Shown: piece after piece, positions 8,280 to 16,424 of the stretch
Position numbering within the stretch: position 1 is the first letter of the stretch
Layout of the letters: the number at the start of each line of letters is the position of its first letter
DNA from: Bacteroidota bacterium
GTDB lineage: Bacteria; Bacteroidota; Ignavibacteria; Palsa-1295
Length of the DNA stretch: 64,000 bases
Direction of reading: 5' to 3'
Assembly: GCA_030706745.1 (NCBI GenBank)
Contig: JAUZNX010000017.1
Coordinates: forward strand, 1-64,000
The notes under the pieces: generated by a model
Told to the model about the DNA's origin: nothing
Seen by the model: the letters and a program-made list of their open reading frames with translations, nothing else
Database searches by the model: none
Program-made: the position numbers and the translations under genes

Positions 8280-8951
8280 TTAGGCTTTAATCTGCGCAAT
8301 GGCCCGCACTGGAAACGTACCGAACTCCTTAACCTTCACTGGCACCGCGCAGAATGCGAACCCGGAGTCGGGCAGTAGTTCGAGCGAACCCATGTGCTCG
8401 ACGATCGGAACTTCCGCGCCGAGCAGGATCGTATGTGCCGGTCGAGTGAGATCGGCTGTGTCGTCGATATTATAAGAGTCTATCCCCACGATCACAGCGC
8501 CTTCATCCGCGAGTCGCTGCGCGGCGTCCTTTGTAAGAAACGGATGGCCTTCAAAATACTGATCGGTCCGCCAGTGCTGCGACCATCCGGTGTGGATGAG
8601 TACCGCCTTCCCTTTTACTTCCAGCCTCTTCAGATCGGCTGCGGAGATTGCGCGGCGACCGAGGTGCTCGCAACGCACAACGATGGCCGGAACACCAGCC
8701 AGTGAGATCAGCGGCAACTCCGATAGGTCCTTGCCATTGGCAAACCGATGAAAAGGGCTGTCGATGTATGTGCCTGTGTTCGCGACCATCTCGATCTTCC
8801 CGATATTGAACTCGGTCCCATCCGCATAAACGGATCGCGAGGCTTCCCGGCTCAAGAAATCGCAAATGATCGGAGCTGGCAGACCCTTATAGGTGATCAT
8901 GCCGGCTTCGACGGTGTGACTCAGGTCGATCAATTGTAGCTCGTTACTCAT
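8280..8951 (-). CDS. cyclase-family (kynurenine formamidase-like) protein
   Basis: The product has 223 residues and matches the bacterial cyclase/KynB fold in length and order: LIDLSHTVEAGM at the start, a central VANTGTYIDSPFHRF, VLIHTGW, and GVIVGIDS-like and PAHTILLG segments. In metal-dependent family members the central motif is HxGTHxDxPxH. Here the first His is Asn and the second is Tyr, while Asp and the last His remain. This NTGTY variant, also found in relatives known to me, makes the usual zinc-dependent amide hydrolysis uncertain. It is separated by only 13 bp from the downstream end of the ferritin/VIT1 gene on the same strand, so they may be co-transcribed. Confidence 0.85.
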   Translation of the reverse strand: MSNELQLIDLSHTVEAGMITYKGLPAPIICDFLSREASRSVYADGTEFNIGKIEMVANTGTYIDSPFHRFANGKDLSELPLISLAGVPAIVVRCEHLGRRAISAADLKRLEVKGKAVLIHTGWSQHWRTDQYFEGHPFLTKDAAQRLADEGAVIVGIDSYNIDDTADLTRPAHTILLGAEVPIVEHMGSLELLPDSGFAFCAVPVKVKEFGTFPVRAIAQIKA

Positions 8952-8964
8952 TCCGGCTCAGCAA

Positions 8965-10155
8965 CTAATTGAGACTGATTTCGAAAAGCCTGCCGATTCC
9001 ATACGTCACCACGGCGACGATCACGCCCACGACTGCCATCTCTAGTCCCGACTTCCACCACGAGCGCACCGTGATGATGCTCTTCGCTGCACCGACGGCA
9101 AAATGAGCCACGAGCGAAAGCGCGAAGCTGGCCGCAACGGCCGTCATGCCGTTAAAGAAGAAGAATGGAATGAGCGGGATGAATGCGCCGATGAGTGTCG
9201 AGAATCCGCCGCTCGCGAGCGATCGAAATGGAGTTGGAAAGGACATCTCGGAAAGTCCGAGTTCTTCCGCGCCCATGACTTTCAGAAATTCCTCGGGCTG
9301 CTGCGAGAGTTTATCGGCCAGATCATTCGCTTCTTCCTCACTGAAGCCCCGGAGCTGATACATGAGAGAGAGTTCTTCCTTCTCTTCCTCGGGATTCTCC
9401 TCCATTTCCTGCCGCTCGCGGTGCATCTCGCCTTCATAGACTTCGCGCTCGGATTTTGCTGCGAGATATGCGCTCGACCCCATCGAGACTGAACTTGCGA
9501 TCATGCCGGCAAAGCCGGAGAGCAGGACGAAATGTGTCGAGGCACCCCCGGCCACGTCGGTCGCGCCTGCCACTCCGCTCACGATCCCAAAGACTGCGCC
9601 AAGTCCATCGTTCGCGCCGTAGATCGCATCGGCCACCCAGCTACCCGACTTGACGTGCCACCGCTCGCGGCGCATAAGGCCTTCCAACTTCGACCGAGTC
9701 TCCCCTTGTGGATGGTGTGTATCACCTATCGTAGCCGATGGACCATACATGGAGCGGAGCACCTTCGAATGGACCTCTTCTTCTTTTTTGACCTCTTCGA
9801 TTTCTCGAATGAGATCGGTATCGGTGACACCGGCGATCATGCGGCTATAGGCTCGCTCGGCTGCAACTTCATCGGCTTCCATGCGGCGTAGCACCGTATC
9901 CGTGTCGAGGGATCGGACCATCATCCGCTTGTAGCGCATCGAGATTTTCGAAGGCTCATCGGCCTTCTCGCCCATCTCTTCCAGGCGCTTCTTCCACCGG
10001 GCCGCGTGCTTCTCTTCCTGATCGACTAATTTGTAGAGCACCGTCTTGCGGACCTCATCGCGCTCGCGCTCGGCCAGCGCGCGATATTGCTCCGCCGCCT
10101 CACGCTCGGCGCGGTAATTCTCTCGAAGGACTTTGATCGTATGGGCTTTGCTCAT
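8965..10155 (-). CDS. ferritin-like / VIT1-family metal transporter (MbfA-like)
   Basis: The 396-residue protein has two parts. Residues 1-150 form a four-helix ferritin-like (erythrin-vacuolar) domain with metal-binding E..ExxH patterns (EQEE region E47-x-x-H50; E93..E100; EEEVH near 125-129). Residues 170-396 form a VIT1/CCC1 domain with membrane helices around 195-235 (GLGAVFGIVSG, MIASSVSMGSSAYLAAKSE) and near the C-terminus, and an acidic cytosolic loop between. This architecture is that of MbfA, an inner-membrane iron (or manganese) exporter in which the ferritin domain captures the cation. It is the first gene of a possible two-gene unit with the cyclase-family gene. Confidence 0.92.
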   Translation of the reverse strand: MSKAHTIKVLRENYRAEREAAEQYRALAERERDEVRKTVLYKLVDQEEKHAARWKKRLEEMGEKADEPSKISMRYKRMMVRSLDTDTVLRRMEADEVAAERAYSRMIAGVTDTDLIREIEEVKKEEEVHSKVLRSMYGPSATIGDTHHPQGETRSKLEGLMRRERWHVKSGSWVADAIYGANDGLGAVFGIVSGVAGATDVAGGASTHFVLLSGFAGMIASSVSMGSSAYLAAKSEREVYEGEMHRERQEMEENPEEEKEELSLMYQLRGFSEEEANDLADKLSQQPEEFLKVMGAEELGLSEMSFPTPFRSLASGGFSTLIGAFIPLIPFFFFNGMTAVAASFALSLVAHFAVGAAKSIITVRSWWKSGLEMAVVGVIVAVVTYGIGRLFEISLN

Positions 10156-10253
10156 CAGGCTTCCCGGAACGATTTTTTAACCGAAAAGGCTCTCAGCGCT
10201 AGTTCCGTATCGATGGTCTTTCAACTCTTTTGCCCTTCGATTCATCGCGAAGC

Positions 10254-11234
10254 ATGACGATTACCAAGTTCGCTCGCCCGCAACCGCAGCAAGTCATGAT
10301 CGGAATGGTCTACCTGCTATTAGCATGGACATTCGCGAATATCTATGACTACGTTCTGCCCCACAACCTCGATGTGACCGTCGAGCAACTTACGACATTC
10401 ACTGCCCGGCGCCCGATGCAGCTCCGTGTGCTTATGCCTGCGATTATCCATGTTGTCTCCGTAGCAACTTCGCTCAGGATCGATACGGTCAACAAGCTGA
10501 CGACTATCGTCGAACTCTGGGCTATTCTTCTGCTATTCGGGCGGTTCCTTAGTTTTTTTGTTTCGCAATCGCGCGCTTGGATTGCGGCGCCGCTGATTCT
10601 CGTTCCACTCTTCTGGAATTACTGCCTGCTGTGCTACATGCATTTTTCATCGGACCTGGCTGGCATCGCGCTCTTTCTCGCGCTGCTTATTCTCCGGCAC
10701 GAACGCAAGTGGGTCGCGTGGTATGTTCTATTCGCCATGGCGTGTTTCAACCGCGAGACGATCTTGTTTGCACTGCCATGTCTGATGGCATTATGGTGGC
10801 GTGAACGATCGCTTCGCTCGTGGCTCACGCTCGCCATTGCGAGCGCCACGATCTGGATCGCGGTCCGCGTGTTCTTGAATTATCTCTTCCGAGATTCGCC
10901 GGGTGGTCCGTTTGAAAATCATCTCGCATTCAATCTCGGCAGCCTTGAGCACGCCTGGACGAGCAATCAAGGAGTCGTTCGCTATTTTATCTTTCTGTTT
11001 GGCGGGATGCACATTGTTTCCTTCGCACTGTGGAAGTGGACACCACGCGCGCTACGCTCCCTGCTTTTAGTGAGCCTCCTGTTCTGGGCCGTGATGCTTC
11101 CCGTTGGCATTCTGCTCGAGAGCCGAATCTTCGGCGAGCTGATCCCGATTTACTGCGCGAGCACGATTGTGGCGATGAGCGTCCTGTTCCGGACTGACGT
11201 TGCAATGTCACCGGAACCGCTTATCTCAGGATGA
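10254..11234 (+). CDS. multi-pass membrane protein
   Basis: The product has about 326 residues with at least eight hydrophobic helices, such as MVYLLLAWTFANIYDY, LWAILLLFGRFLSFF, APLILVPLFWNY and LLLVSLLFWAVML. Polar loops carry CFNRETILFALP and an early aspartate/arginine pair. The pattern recalls GT-C-type or EpsG-like envelope glycan enzymes, but no diagnostic motif is present. ATG 10254 is preferred over the in-frame TTG at 10230. Its last 14 bp overlap the end of the convergent GH20-like gene. Confidence 0.75.
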   Translation: MTITKFARPQPQQVMIGMVYLLLAWTFANIYDYVLPHNLDVTVEQLTTFTARRPMQLRVLMPAIIHVVSVATSLRIDTVNKLTTIVELWAILLLFGRFLSFFVSQSRAWIAAPLILVPLFWNYCLLCYMHFSSDLAGIALFLALLILRHERKWVAWYVLFAMACFNRETILFALPCLMALWWRERSLRSWLTLAIASATIWIAVRVFLNYLFRDSPGGPFENHLAFNLGSLEHAWTSNQGVVRYFIFLFGGMHIVSFALWKWTPRALRSLLLVSLLFWAVMLPVGILLESRIFGELIPIYCASTIVAMSVLFRTDVAMSPEPLISG

Positions 11235-13953
11235 CGAACGGCTTGGTGATCGTTTCAGCGCCAGTCTTGAGGATAAGATTGTACGCGCCAGCGGGCAAGG
11301 AGTGCGTGTCTATTGAGATTTGTCCCTCTTCTCTTATGTAAGGACTTGCAGCAACCGCACCGACCGAGTTAAGAATCTGAATTGAAGCAATCTGCGGAAT
11401 GCCATTTGGTATCGTGACCACGATTCGATCGTTCGTCGGATTTGGGTAGATGCTGATAGCATCCTGCAGGGCTGGAGCCTGGACTCCATCGCTCGCAATA
11501 TGGATAATCAAATATCGCGGGGTGGTGCGAGTGATTCCGTTCTTATCAGTCGCTCGAATCTCGTAGGTGACGTCCGTACCCGGATCGCCCTGCGTAAGGT
11601 TTGTGCAGCGGTAATAATGACCGGTGTCCGGGACCATCTTAATACTCATTACCTGATCTTTACCGTTTGCTTTGTCGTATTGTATGTAGGTGACCTTAGT
11701 AATCGTATCGGTCGGATCGTATGGATCGGCAAACACATTCGCGTTCACCGGCACATACTCGCCATCCGTGATCTTTGCGCCCAATGCGAGAGGCGTATGC
11801 ACAATCATCGGCCCCGCGCTCCAGGCATAATCTGCAAAGGGCGTTAGGAAGGAGTAATCCGCAGCCCAGGTCGTGTACATCATACCGCGCATGTTTGGGA
11901 TCGTGTCCATCGCCAAACGCCAGGCGCGCATGTTGTTCGTGTTCTGCACGTCGTAGTATGGACTTGTGATCTGCGAGAAGCCGTGTTTGGCGAAGAAATC
12001 GAGACTTTGCGACATATAGCCGCCATTCCAATTGACGATCGTGATGTTCTTCGGAATCTTGTCCCAATCACCCGATAGATCGCCGTTGACCAGATAATAG
12101 TTGTTGCGAGCGTTATGCAGCGAGTCGAACATATCGCTCCAGTCGAATATGTCCGCGGCGGGATGCACGTGCGTTACGATCGAGTCACACTTTGTCGCAT
12201 TATCGGCAAGCAGTTGCGCCGGCGTGAGCTGACGCCGGTTGCACGCGGAATCCCAGTTCATTTGCCGGATCTCATCGTGGCTGATGAAGTAGCGATTCGG
12301 TCGATGCAGAAGAGAATCGACACGATAAATCTGATCGTGCATGATCGAGTAGAGCGTATCTTCGGAGACGCAGACCATTGTCGATCCGTCGCCGGTGACA
12401 TCATTGAGAACCGGATTTGCACGGATGAAGCTCACACTCACAGAATCGCCATTATGAATCCTGCTGCCTGGTGGGATATGCAGCGTTGGTGGTGTGTGCC
12501 ACGAATACGAGCCATTGGACTGCTCCATGATCGAGTCGATAATAGGAGCATAGTCGGTGCCTTCCGCGTACTTTCCCGCTGGACCGGTTACCACGGGCAG
12601 TTCGTCCGCGCGATGGAGAAGATTCGTCATGCCGGCCTCTTCGATCTGGTAATCATCCATCCAAATCGTACCGGCGGAACCACTCCAGACCCCACAATAT
12701 ACATACAGCGAGTCGTAATCGAGCGTATTGAAGATCACGTTCGCCTGCTGCCAGTCGCTTGTCGAAGGAATGCCGAACTGTGTGAAGGTCAGCGTGCGGG
12801 ATGAGCCGCCATGAAAGCCGATGGCGAGCAAATTGAATTCGCCGCGGAAGTTCTGTGTCTTCACCCAAGCCGACATGTGATAACCATGGTGCGGCGAACA
12901 GGTCAGTAGTTTGATGAAGCGTCCGTTTGGTGCGTTGTTCCCGAAATTCTCCACGCGGGCGCTAAAGCGGCCGTTGTGAACGACACTGTTATCGACATGA
13001 ACGGTCGTATCGACCCATCCCCACCCCGGAAATGTGTTGCCCGTTGCATTCTCGAAATTACCATTCGGCAGCGCGACCCGTGGATCGCCAACGAGCTGCC
13101 CGGTGTCGCCTTTGATCACATATCGACAAGTCGTCGGAAATCCCTCGGCCATATCGGGATCGTGCAGCAATTCCGCTTGTGACCATCCGATCGTGCAGAC
13201 GCCCGGAATCACCTCGATATTGTTTTGCTCGGCATGGACGCGCATCGAATCCACATGACCATAATAATAGCTGTCGAGCCGATCCAATATGCTGTACTTG
13301 AAATCATTCTGTTGCAGCCCATTCAGCTTATGCGCCGCCATCGAGTCCTCGATCGTTTCGAGTGCACTCACCTGTGCGGGCACCATGAGATTGTGCGCCG
13401 AGAAGACCCAGCGGATTGGGTAGTCGGGATAATCGAAAATGAAAAGAGATGGAATGGTATCGTGAGCGAGACGAAACAGTTGTATTGCAGTAGCGACTGA
13501 ATAAAATGTACCATCCGAATCTTGGCCGCAAAGCTGAAGCTTAGATTCAGAAGAGGCCAACTCATAACTTTGACCGCCGTAGACAACAATGAGTCCGTGT
13601 CCGCTTTCAGCCCAGACACTGTCCCGCAACGATGGAAGATCACGATACTCACCGATCAGGATTGCTTTTGGTGAATTGACATGAAGATAGGACGAGTACA
13701 GGAGCGTGGATAGCGTATCTCCAAACTGCTCCCGAAGAGTGCGCTGTAGGAATTGCACGGCTTTCAGGGTTCCGCTTGTAGCAGAGTCACTCATTACAAT
13801 CACAGTCGAGCGATCGAGAACAAAAGGATGTCCGCTCGACTTGAAGAAAGAGACCTGCGGACGCGGATGCAGATCCGTGAGCAAGTTCAAGGACTGCGCC
13901 CGGAGCGCGGTGCTTGCGAGGAGGAGCGTGACTATGAACAGATATCGCTTCAT
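11221..13953 (-). CDS. GH20-like glycosidase, T9SS cargo
   Basis: The product has 910 residues. A signal peptide is given by MKRYLFIVTLLLAST..LRAQ, which sets the start at 13953. Residues about 20-190 look like the N-terminal domain of hexosaminidases (GLIVVYGGQSYELASSE, ending in DYPDYPIRWVF). A TIM-barrel-like catalytic region follows, with YFISHDEIRQM as candidate acid/base. It appears interrupted at about residues 320-460 by a carbohydrate-binding-module-like beta domain (NGNFENATGN, GWGWVDTTVHVDNSVVHNG). After the barrel comes a beta sandwich and then a T9SS type A tail (ISIYPNPTNDRIVV, IDTHSLPAGAYNLILK). It is inferred to act at or beyond the cell surface on amino-sugar glycans. Substrate and activity are not shown by sequence alone. 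Confidence 0.85.
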   Translation of the reverse strand: MKRYLFIVTLLLASTALRAQSLNLLTDLHPRPQVSFFKSSGHPFVLDRSTVIVMSDSATSGTLKAVQFLQRTLREQFGDTLSTLLYSSYLHVNSPKAILIGEYRDLPSLRDSVWAESGHGLIVVYGGQSYELASSESKLQLCGQDSDGTFYSVATAIQLFRLAHDTIPSLFIFDYPDYPIRWVFSAHNLMVPAQVSALETIEDSMAAHKLNGLQQNDFKYSILDRLDSYYYGHVDSMRVHAEQNNIEVIPGVCTIGWSQAELLHDPDMAEGFPTTCRYVIKGDTGQLVGDPRVALPNGNFENATGNTFPGWGWVDTTVHVDNSVVHNGRFSARVENFGNNAPNGRFIKLLTCSPHHGYHMSAWVKTQNFRGEFNLLAIGFHGGSSRTLTFTQFGIPSTSDWQQANVIFNTLDYDSLYVYCGVWSGSAGTIWMDDYQIEEAGMTNLLHRADELPVVTGPAGKYAEGTDYAPIIDSIMEQSNGSYSWHTPPTLHIPPGSRIHNGDSVSVSFIRANPVLNDVTGDGSTMVCVSEDTLYSIMHDQIYRVDSLLHRPNRYFISHDEIRQMNWDSACNRRQLTPAQLLADNATKCDSIVTHVHPAADIFDWSDMFDSLHNARNNYYLVNGDLSGDWDKIPKNITIVNWNGGYMSQSLDFFAKHGFSQITSPYYDVQNTNNMRAWRLAMDTIPNMRGMMYTTWAADYSFLTPFADYAWSAGPMIVHTPLALGAKITDGEYVPVNANVFADPYDPTDTITKVTYIQYDKANGKDQVMSIKMVPDTGHYYRCTNLTQGDPGTDVTYEIRATDKNGITRTTPRYLIIHIASDGVQAPALQDAISIYPNPTNDRIVVTIPNGIPQIASIQILNSVGAVAASPYIREEGQISIDTHSLPAGAYNLILKTGAETITKPFVILR

Positions 13954-14083
13954 GTTGCCGTTTGGATAGGACGCGCTGGACGGACTGACAAAAATACGCC
14001 GAAATCGGCAGGAGTCCTCAATAGTTGGCGAATTGACAGCCAAACCGCTGTGACTCTTCCTTGCCCGAGGTGTTAACACACCA

Positions 14084-14857
14084 ATGGCCATTGGATCACT
14101 CACTTTATCAAGGAGTGGCGGTAAATCTGCACGATCGCTTCACGTGAGCGAGCGGGTTGCCGCGAACGGGACTCTATATCCTGAAGAATCCGGTGGCAAT
14201 GTTGCAGGAACGACCGTGCCTCAGGATGATCTGCCTCTGGAGGCTGCGGTGCATGGACCGATCAATATTGTGCGGCCTCCAAAAGAGACCCCGGATCACG
14301 AGCTACTTCAGCGATTTTCGCAGGGTAACGAAGAAGCTTACGTCGAACTCTATCTCCGCCGCCAGGCCGAAGTCTATACCTTTTGTCTTCGGCTGGCGGG
14401 CGGCGACCGGGATCTTGCCAGCGATCTTTTTCAGGAGACCTTCATCAAGGTCTTTCGCAAGGCACATACATTCCGAGAAGGGACGAACGTGCTCGGATGG
14501 CTTTATACCATCGTTCGGACAACATATCTGAACCACAAGCGCAAACGCGCGCTCGTCGGAATTGATGATTCCCACGAAGAGCTGCAGTCGACCGACCGCT
14601 CGATGCATCCGGAATATCGCGAAGAGCAAGCAACGCTGAAAGAGCGCGTCGAGCGAGCGATATCGAACCTGCCGGTAGAAATTCGAGATCCGTTTATCCT
14701 GCGCGAATTCGATGGCTTTTCGTATCAAGAGATTTCCGAGCAATTACACTTGACGCTTGGCGGCGTCCGACAGCGTATCTATCGGGCAAAGCTCGCGATG
14801 CGTGAAGAACTTTGGGACTTAGTACACGATGATGGAGAAATTATGAATGAAGAGTGA
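14084..14857 (+). CDS. ECF-type sigma-70 family RNA polymerase sigma factor
   Basis: The product has 257 residues. After an ~65-residue low-complexity N-terminal extension comes region 2 (LLQRFSQGNEEAYVELY, DLASDLFQETFIKVFRK, FREGTNVLGWLYTIVR) and, after a linker, region 4 (LPVEIRDPFILREFDGFSY, EISEQLHLTLGGVRQRIYRAK), the helix-turn-helix that reads the -35 box. This is the layout of an ECF sigma factor. The gene is followed after 71 bp (containing heptamer repeats) by the membrane anti-sigma-like/barrel protein, its likely partner. The N-terminal extension is longer than in typical ECF proteins; internal in-frame starts exist but none is clearly better. Confidence 0.93.
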   Translation: MAIGSLTLSRSGGKSARSLHVSERVAANGTLYPEESGGNVAGTTVPQDDLPLEAAVHGPINIVRPPKETPDHELLQRFSQGNEEAYVELYLRRQAEVYTFCLRLAGGDRDLASDLFQETFIKVFRKAHTFREGTNVLGWLYTIVRTTYLNHKRKRALVGIDDSHEELQSTDRSMHPEYREEQATLKERVERAISNLPVEIRDPFILREFDGFSYQEISEQLHLTLGGVRQRIYRAKLAMREELWDLVHDDGEIMNEE

Positions 14858-14884
14858 CGAAAGATGAAGGTTGGCCGTAGTGCG

Positions 14885-14919
14885 ATTATTCATCATTCAA
14901 CATTCCACATTCATCATTC
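14885..14919. repeat. heptamer tandem repeat, copy 2
   Basis: Five 7-bp units, attattc, atcattc, aacattc, cacattc and atcattc, lie between the sigma factor and the anti-sigma-like gene. They share the CATTC core with the copy at 967. Confidence 0.75.
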
Positions 14920-14928
14920 GATAAGAAG

Positions 14929-16416
14929 ATGGCACAGATCGAAGAACAAATATTAGCCTACCTCGATGGCTCGCTCGACCCCTCCGAGCGAGAGGAGGTA
15001 CTGCGAGCGATTACGGATTCCCCCGAAGGCCGGCGCGCGCTTGATGCGCACGTCCGCATGGGCGATCTGCTCACTCATGCGGCGAAGCCGGTTTCGGCTC
15101 CGCTTGAAACGCAGCGTGCGCTGGCCTCCAAGTTGCCGTTGCTGAGTGTGATGCTCCCCTATCTCGCCGCGCCGGTCCAGGATCGCCGCGTTGCGACTTC
15201 ATGGTTTGGTGCTCGTTCAACTCAACTCGCCATTGCGGCTGCAGTTCTTGGCATCGTCGGCGCCGGAGTCTGGTTCGCTTTGAATAATTCGCATCCATCC
15301 AGTTCACTTCAGCGATCTGATAACCTAATTCAAAGTTCTCATTCCACTTCAAATTCTTCCGCGCCGTACGTCGATCAACTCGCAAGTAACGGATCACGCG
15401 AGGGTGAAGCGCATGAGGGTGCGGCCACAACGCATGGAAGTACTGCTCCATCAGCCGCATTACATGCGAGCTCTAATCGGTCTGCGCGCCATCTTGCGAA
15501 GATCGCGTCCACCACGCCTGATGGGACCACACGGCTTCGGGCTGGTGCGACAGAACTTCCGGCTGGCTCCGCGCATCTTCCGGCCGTCGCAATACGAGTA
15601 CCGGCTGGCAATGGGTCGGATGCCGTGACTCCTTCGACGCCAGTGGGGTCCTCGGCGCAAAATGCTCAATCTTCTGATGCAATTCCGCCAATAGCGCTTG
15701 CCTCAGCAGAACCAAGACTGCCACCAACTGACAGGCAATCTCACAACAGCAACCTTCCCCACTTCATGCTTGAGCGCGGAGCAAGCAGCTATGTTCCGTT
15801 GCGAATGTTTATCAACGCCAACCAACATAATACTTGGCTGCCAGATGCTCCGCTAACGAAACGCACGATGGATTCCCAAATGGGGGTGACCTCGGGTTCT
15901 GAGATGTCCAGCGGATTCGAGGGCGGACTGGAATATGAGATCAGTCCTTGGCTCTCCGCCGGTGCGCGCGTGGGATACTCTCGCTTCTATCAGATCCAAA
16001 CCTATTCTTACTATGCGCTATCACCATACTCTGAAGATTTGGTCCAGCGCTATAGCGATGCTTACGTTGGTTCGGTGAACGCGTATTGGGCTGGCGTTGC
16101 CATGCGCTATGAGTTCAATCCACAAGACCGCCTTCGCTTCGGCGCTTCGGGTGTCCTGGGCCTTGCATTTATTCCCGGTAGCCTATCGGGACTTGGCATG
16201 TTCGAGTTTTCGGGCAATTACTCGTTGTTCAATTTCCTCGCGCTCGAAGCGGCCGTTTCCGTTGATGCGTCGCAGGTGAGTCCAAAACAATCTGCTACGA
16301 CCGGCGTCGCCTCAAATGCTTCCGGCCCGCTCGGCGTCGTAACTGTTGGCCCAAATCGTGACAAGCTGACATCGTTTGGTGTCGGAGCGCGCTTCGGACT
16401 CGCATTTCATCCATAA
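14929..16416 (+). CDS. anti-sigma-like membrane protein with outer-membrane barrel-like C-terminus
   Basis: The product has 495 residues. Residues 1-60 resemble the cytoplasmic helical region of anti-sigma factors (EEQILAYLDGSLDPSEREEV), but without the zinc ligands. One membrane helix is at about 99-117 (QLAIAAAVLGIVGAGVWFA). A Ser/Ala/Thr-rich unstructured linker of ~165 residues follows. Residues ~285-495 show alternating hydrophobic/aromatic strands (EGGLEYEISPWLSAGARVGY, WAGVAMRYEF, SFGVGARFGLAFHP) as in small outer-membrane beta barrels. It lies directly behind the sigma gene and 8 bp before a lipoprotein gene. The inference is that the N-terminus sequesters the sigma factor and the barrel senses the outer membrane. 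Both ends in one chain are unusual. Confidence 0.8.
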   Translation: MAQIEEQILAYLDGSLDPSEREEVLRAITDSPEGRRALDAHVRMGDLLTHAAKPVSAPLETQRALASKLPLLSVMLPYLAAPVQDRRVATSWFGARSTQLAIAAAVLGIVGAGVWFALNNSHPSSSLQRSDNLIQSSHSTSNSSAPYVDQLASNGSREGEAHEGAATTHGSTAPSAALHASSNRSARHLAKIASTTPDGTTRLRAGATELPAGSAHLPAVAIRVPAGNGSDAVTPSTPVGSSAQNAQSSDAIPPIALASAEPRLPPTDRQSHNSNLPHFMLERGASSYVPLRMFINANQHNTWLPDAPLTKRTMDSQMGVTSGSEMSSGFEGGLEYEISPWLSAGARVGYSRFYQIQTYSYYALSPYSEDLVQRYSDAYVGSVNAYWAGVAMRYEFNPQDRLRFGASGVLGLAFIPGSLSGLGMFEFSGNYSLFNFLALEAAVSVDASQVSPKQSATTGVASNASGPLGVVTVGPNRDKLTSFGVGARFGLAFHP

Positions 16417-16424
16417 GATCAAGT

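Noticed and set aside
12115-12804. 229-codon frame antisense to the GH20-like gene
   Set aside because: The sense strand carries clear domains and a T9SS tail; the antisense translation is His/Arg-rich without motifs.
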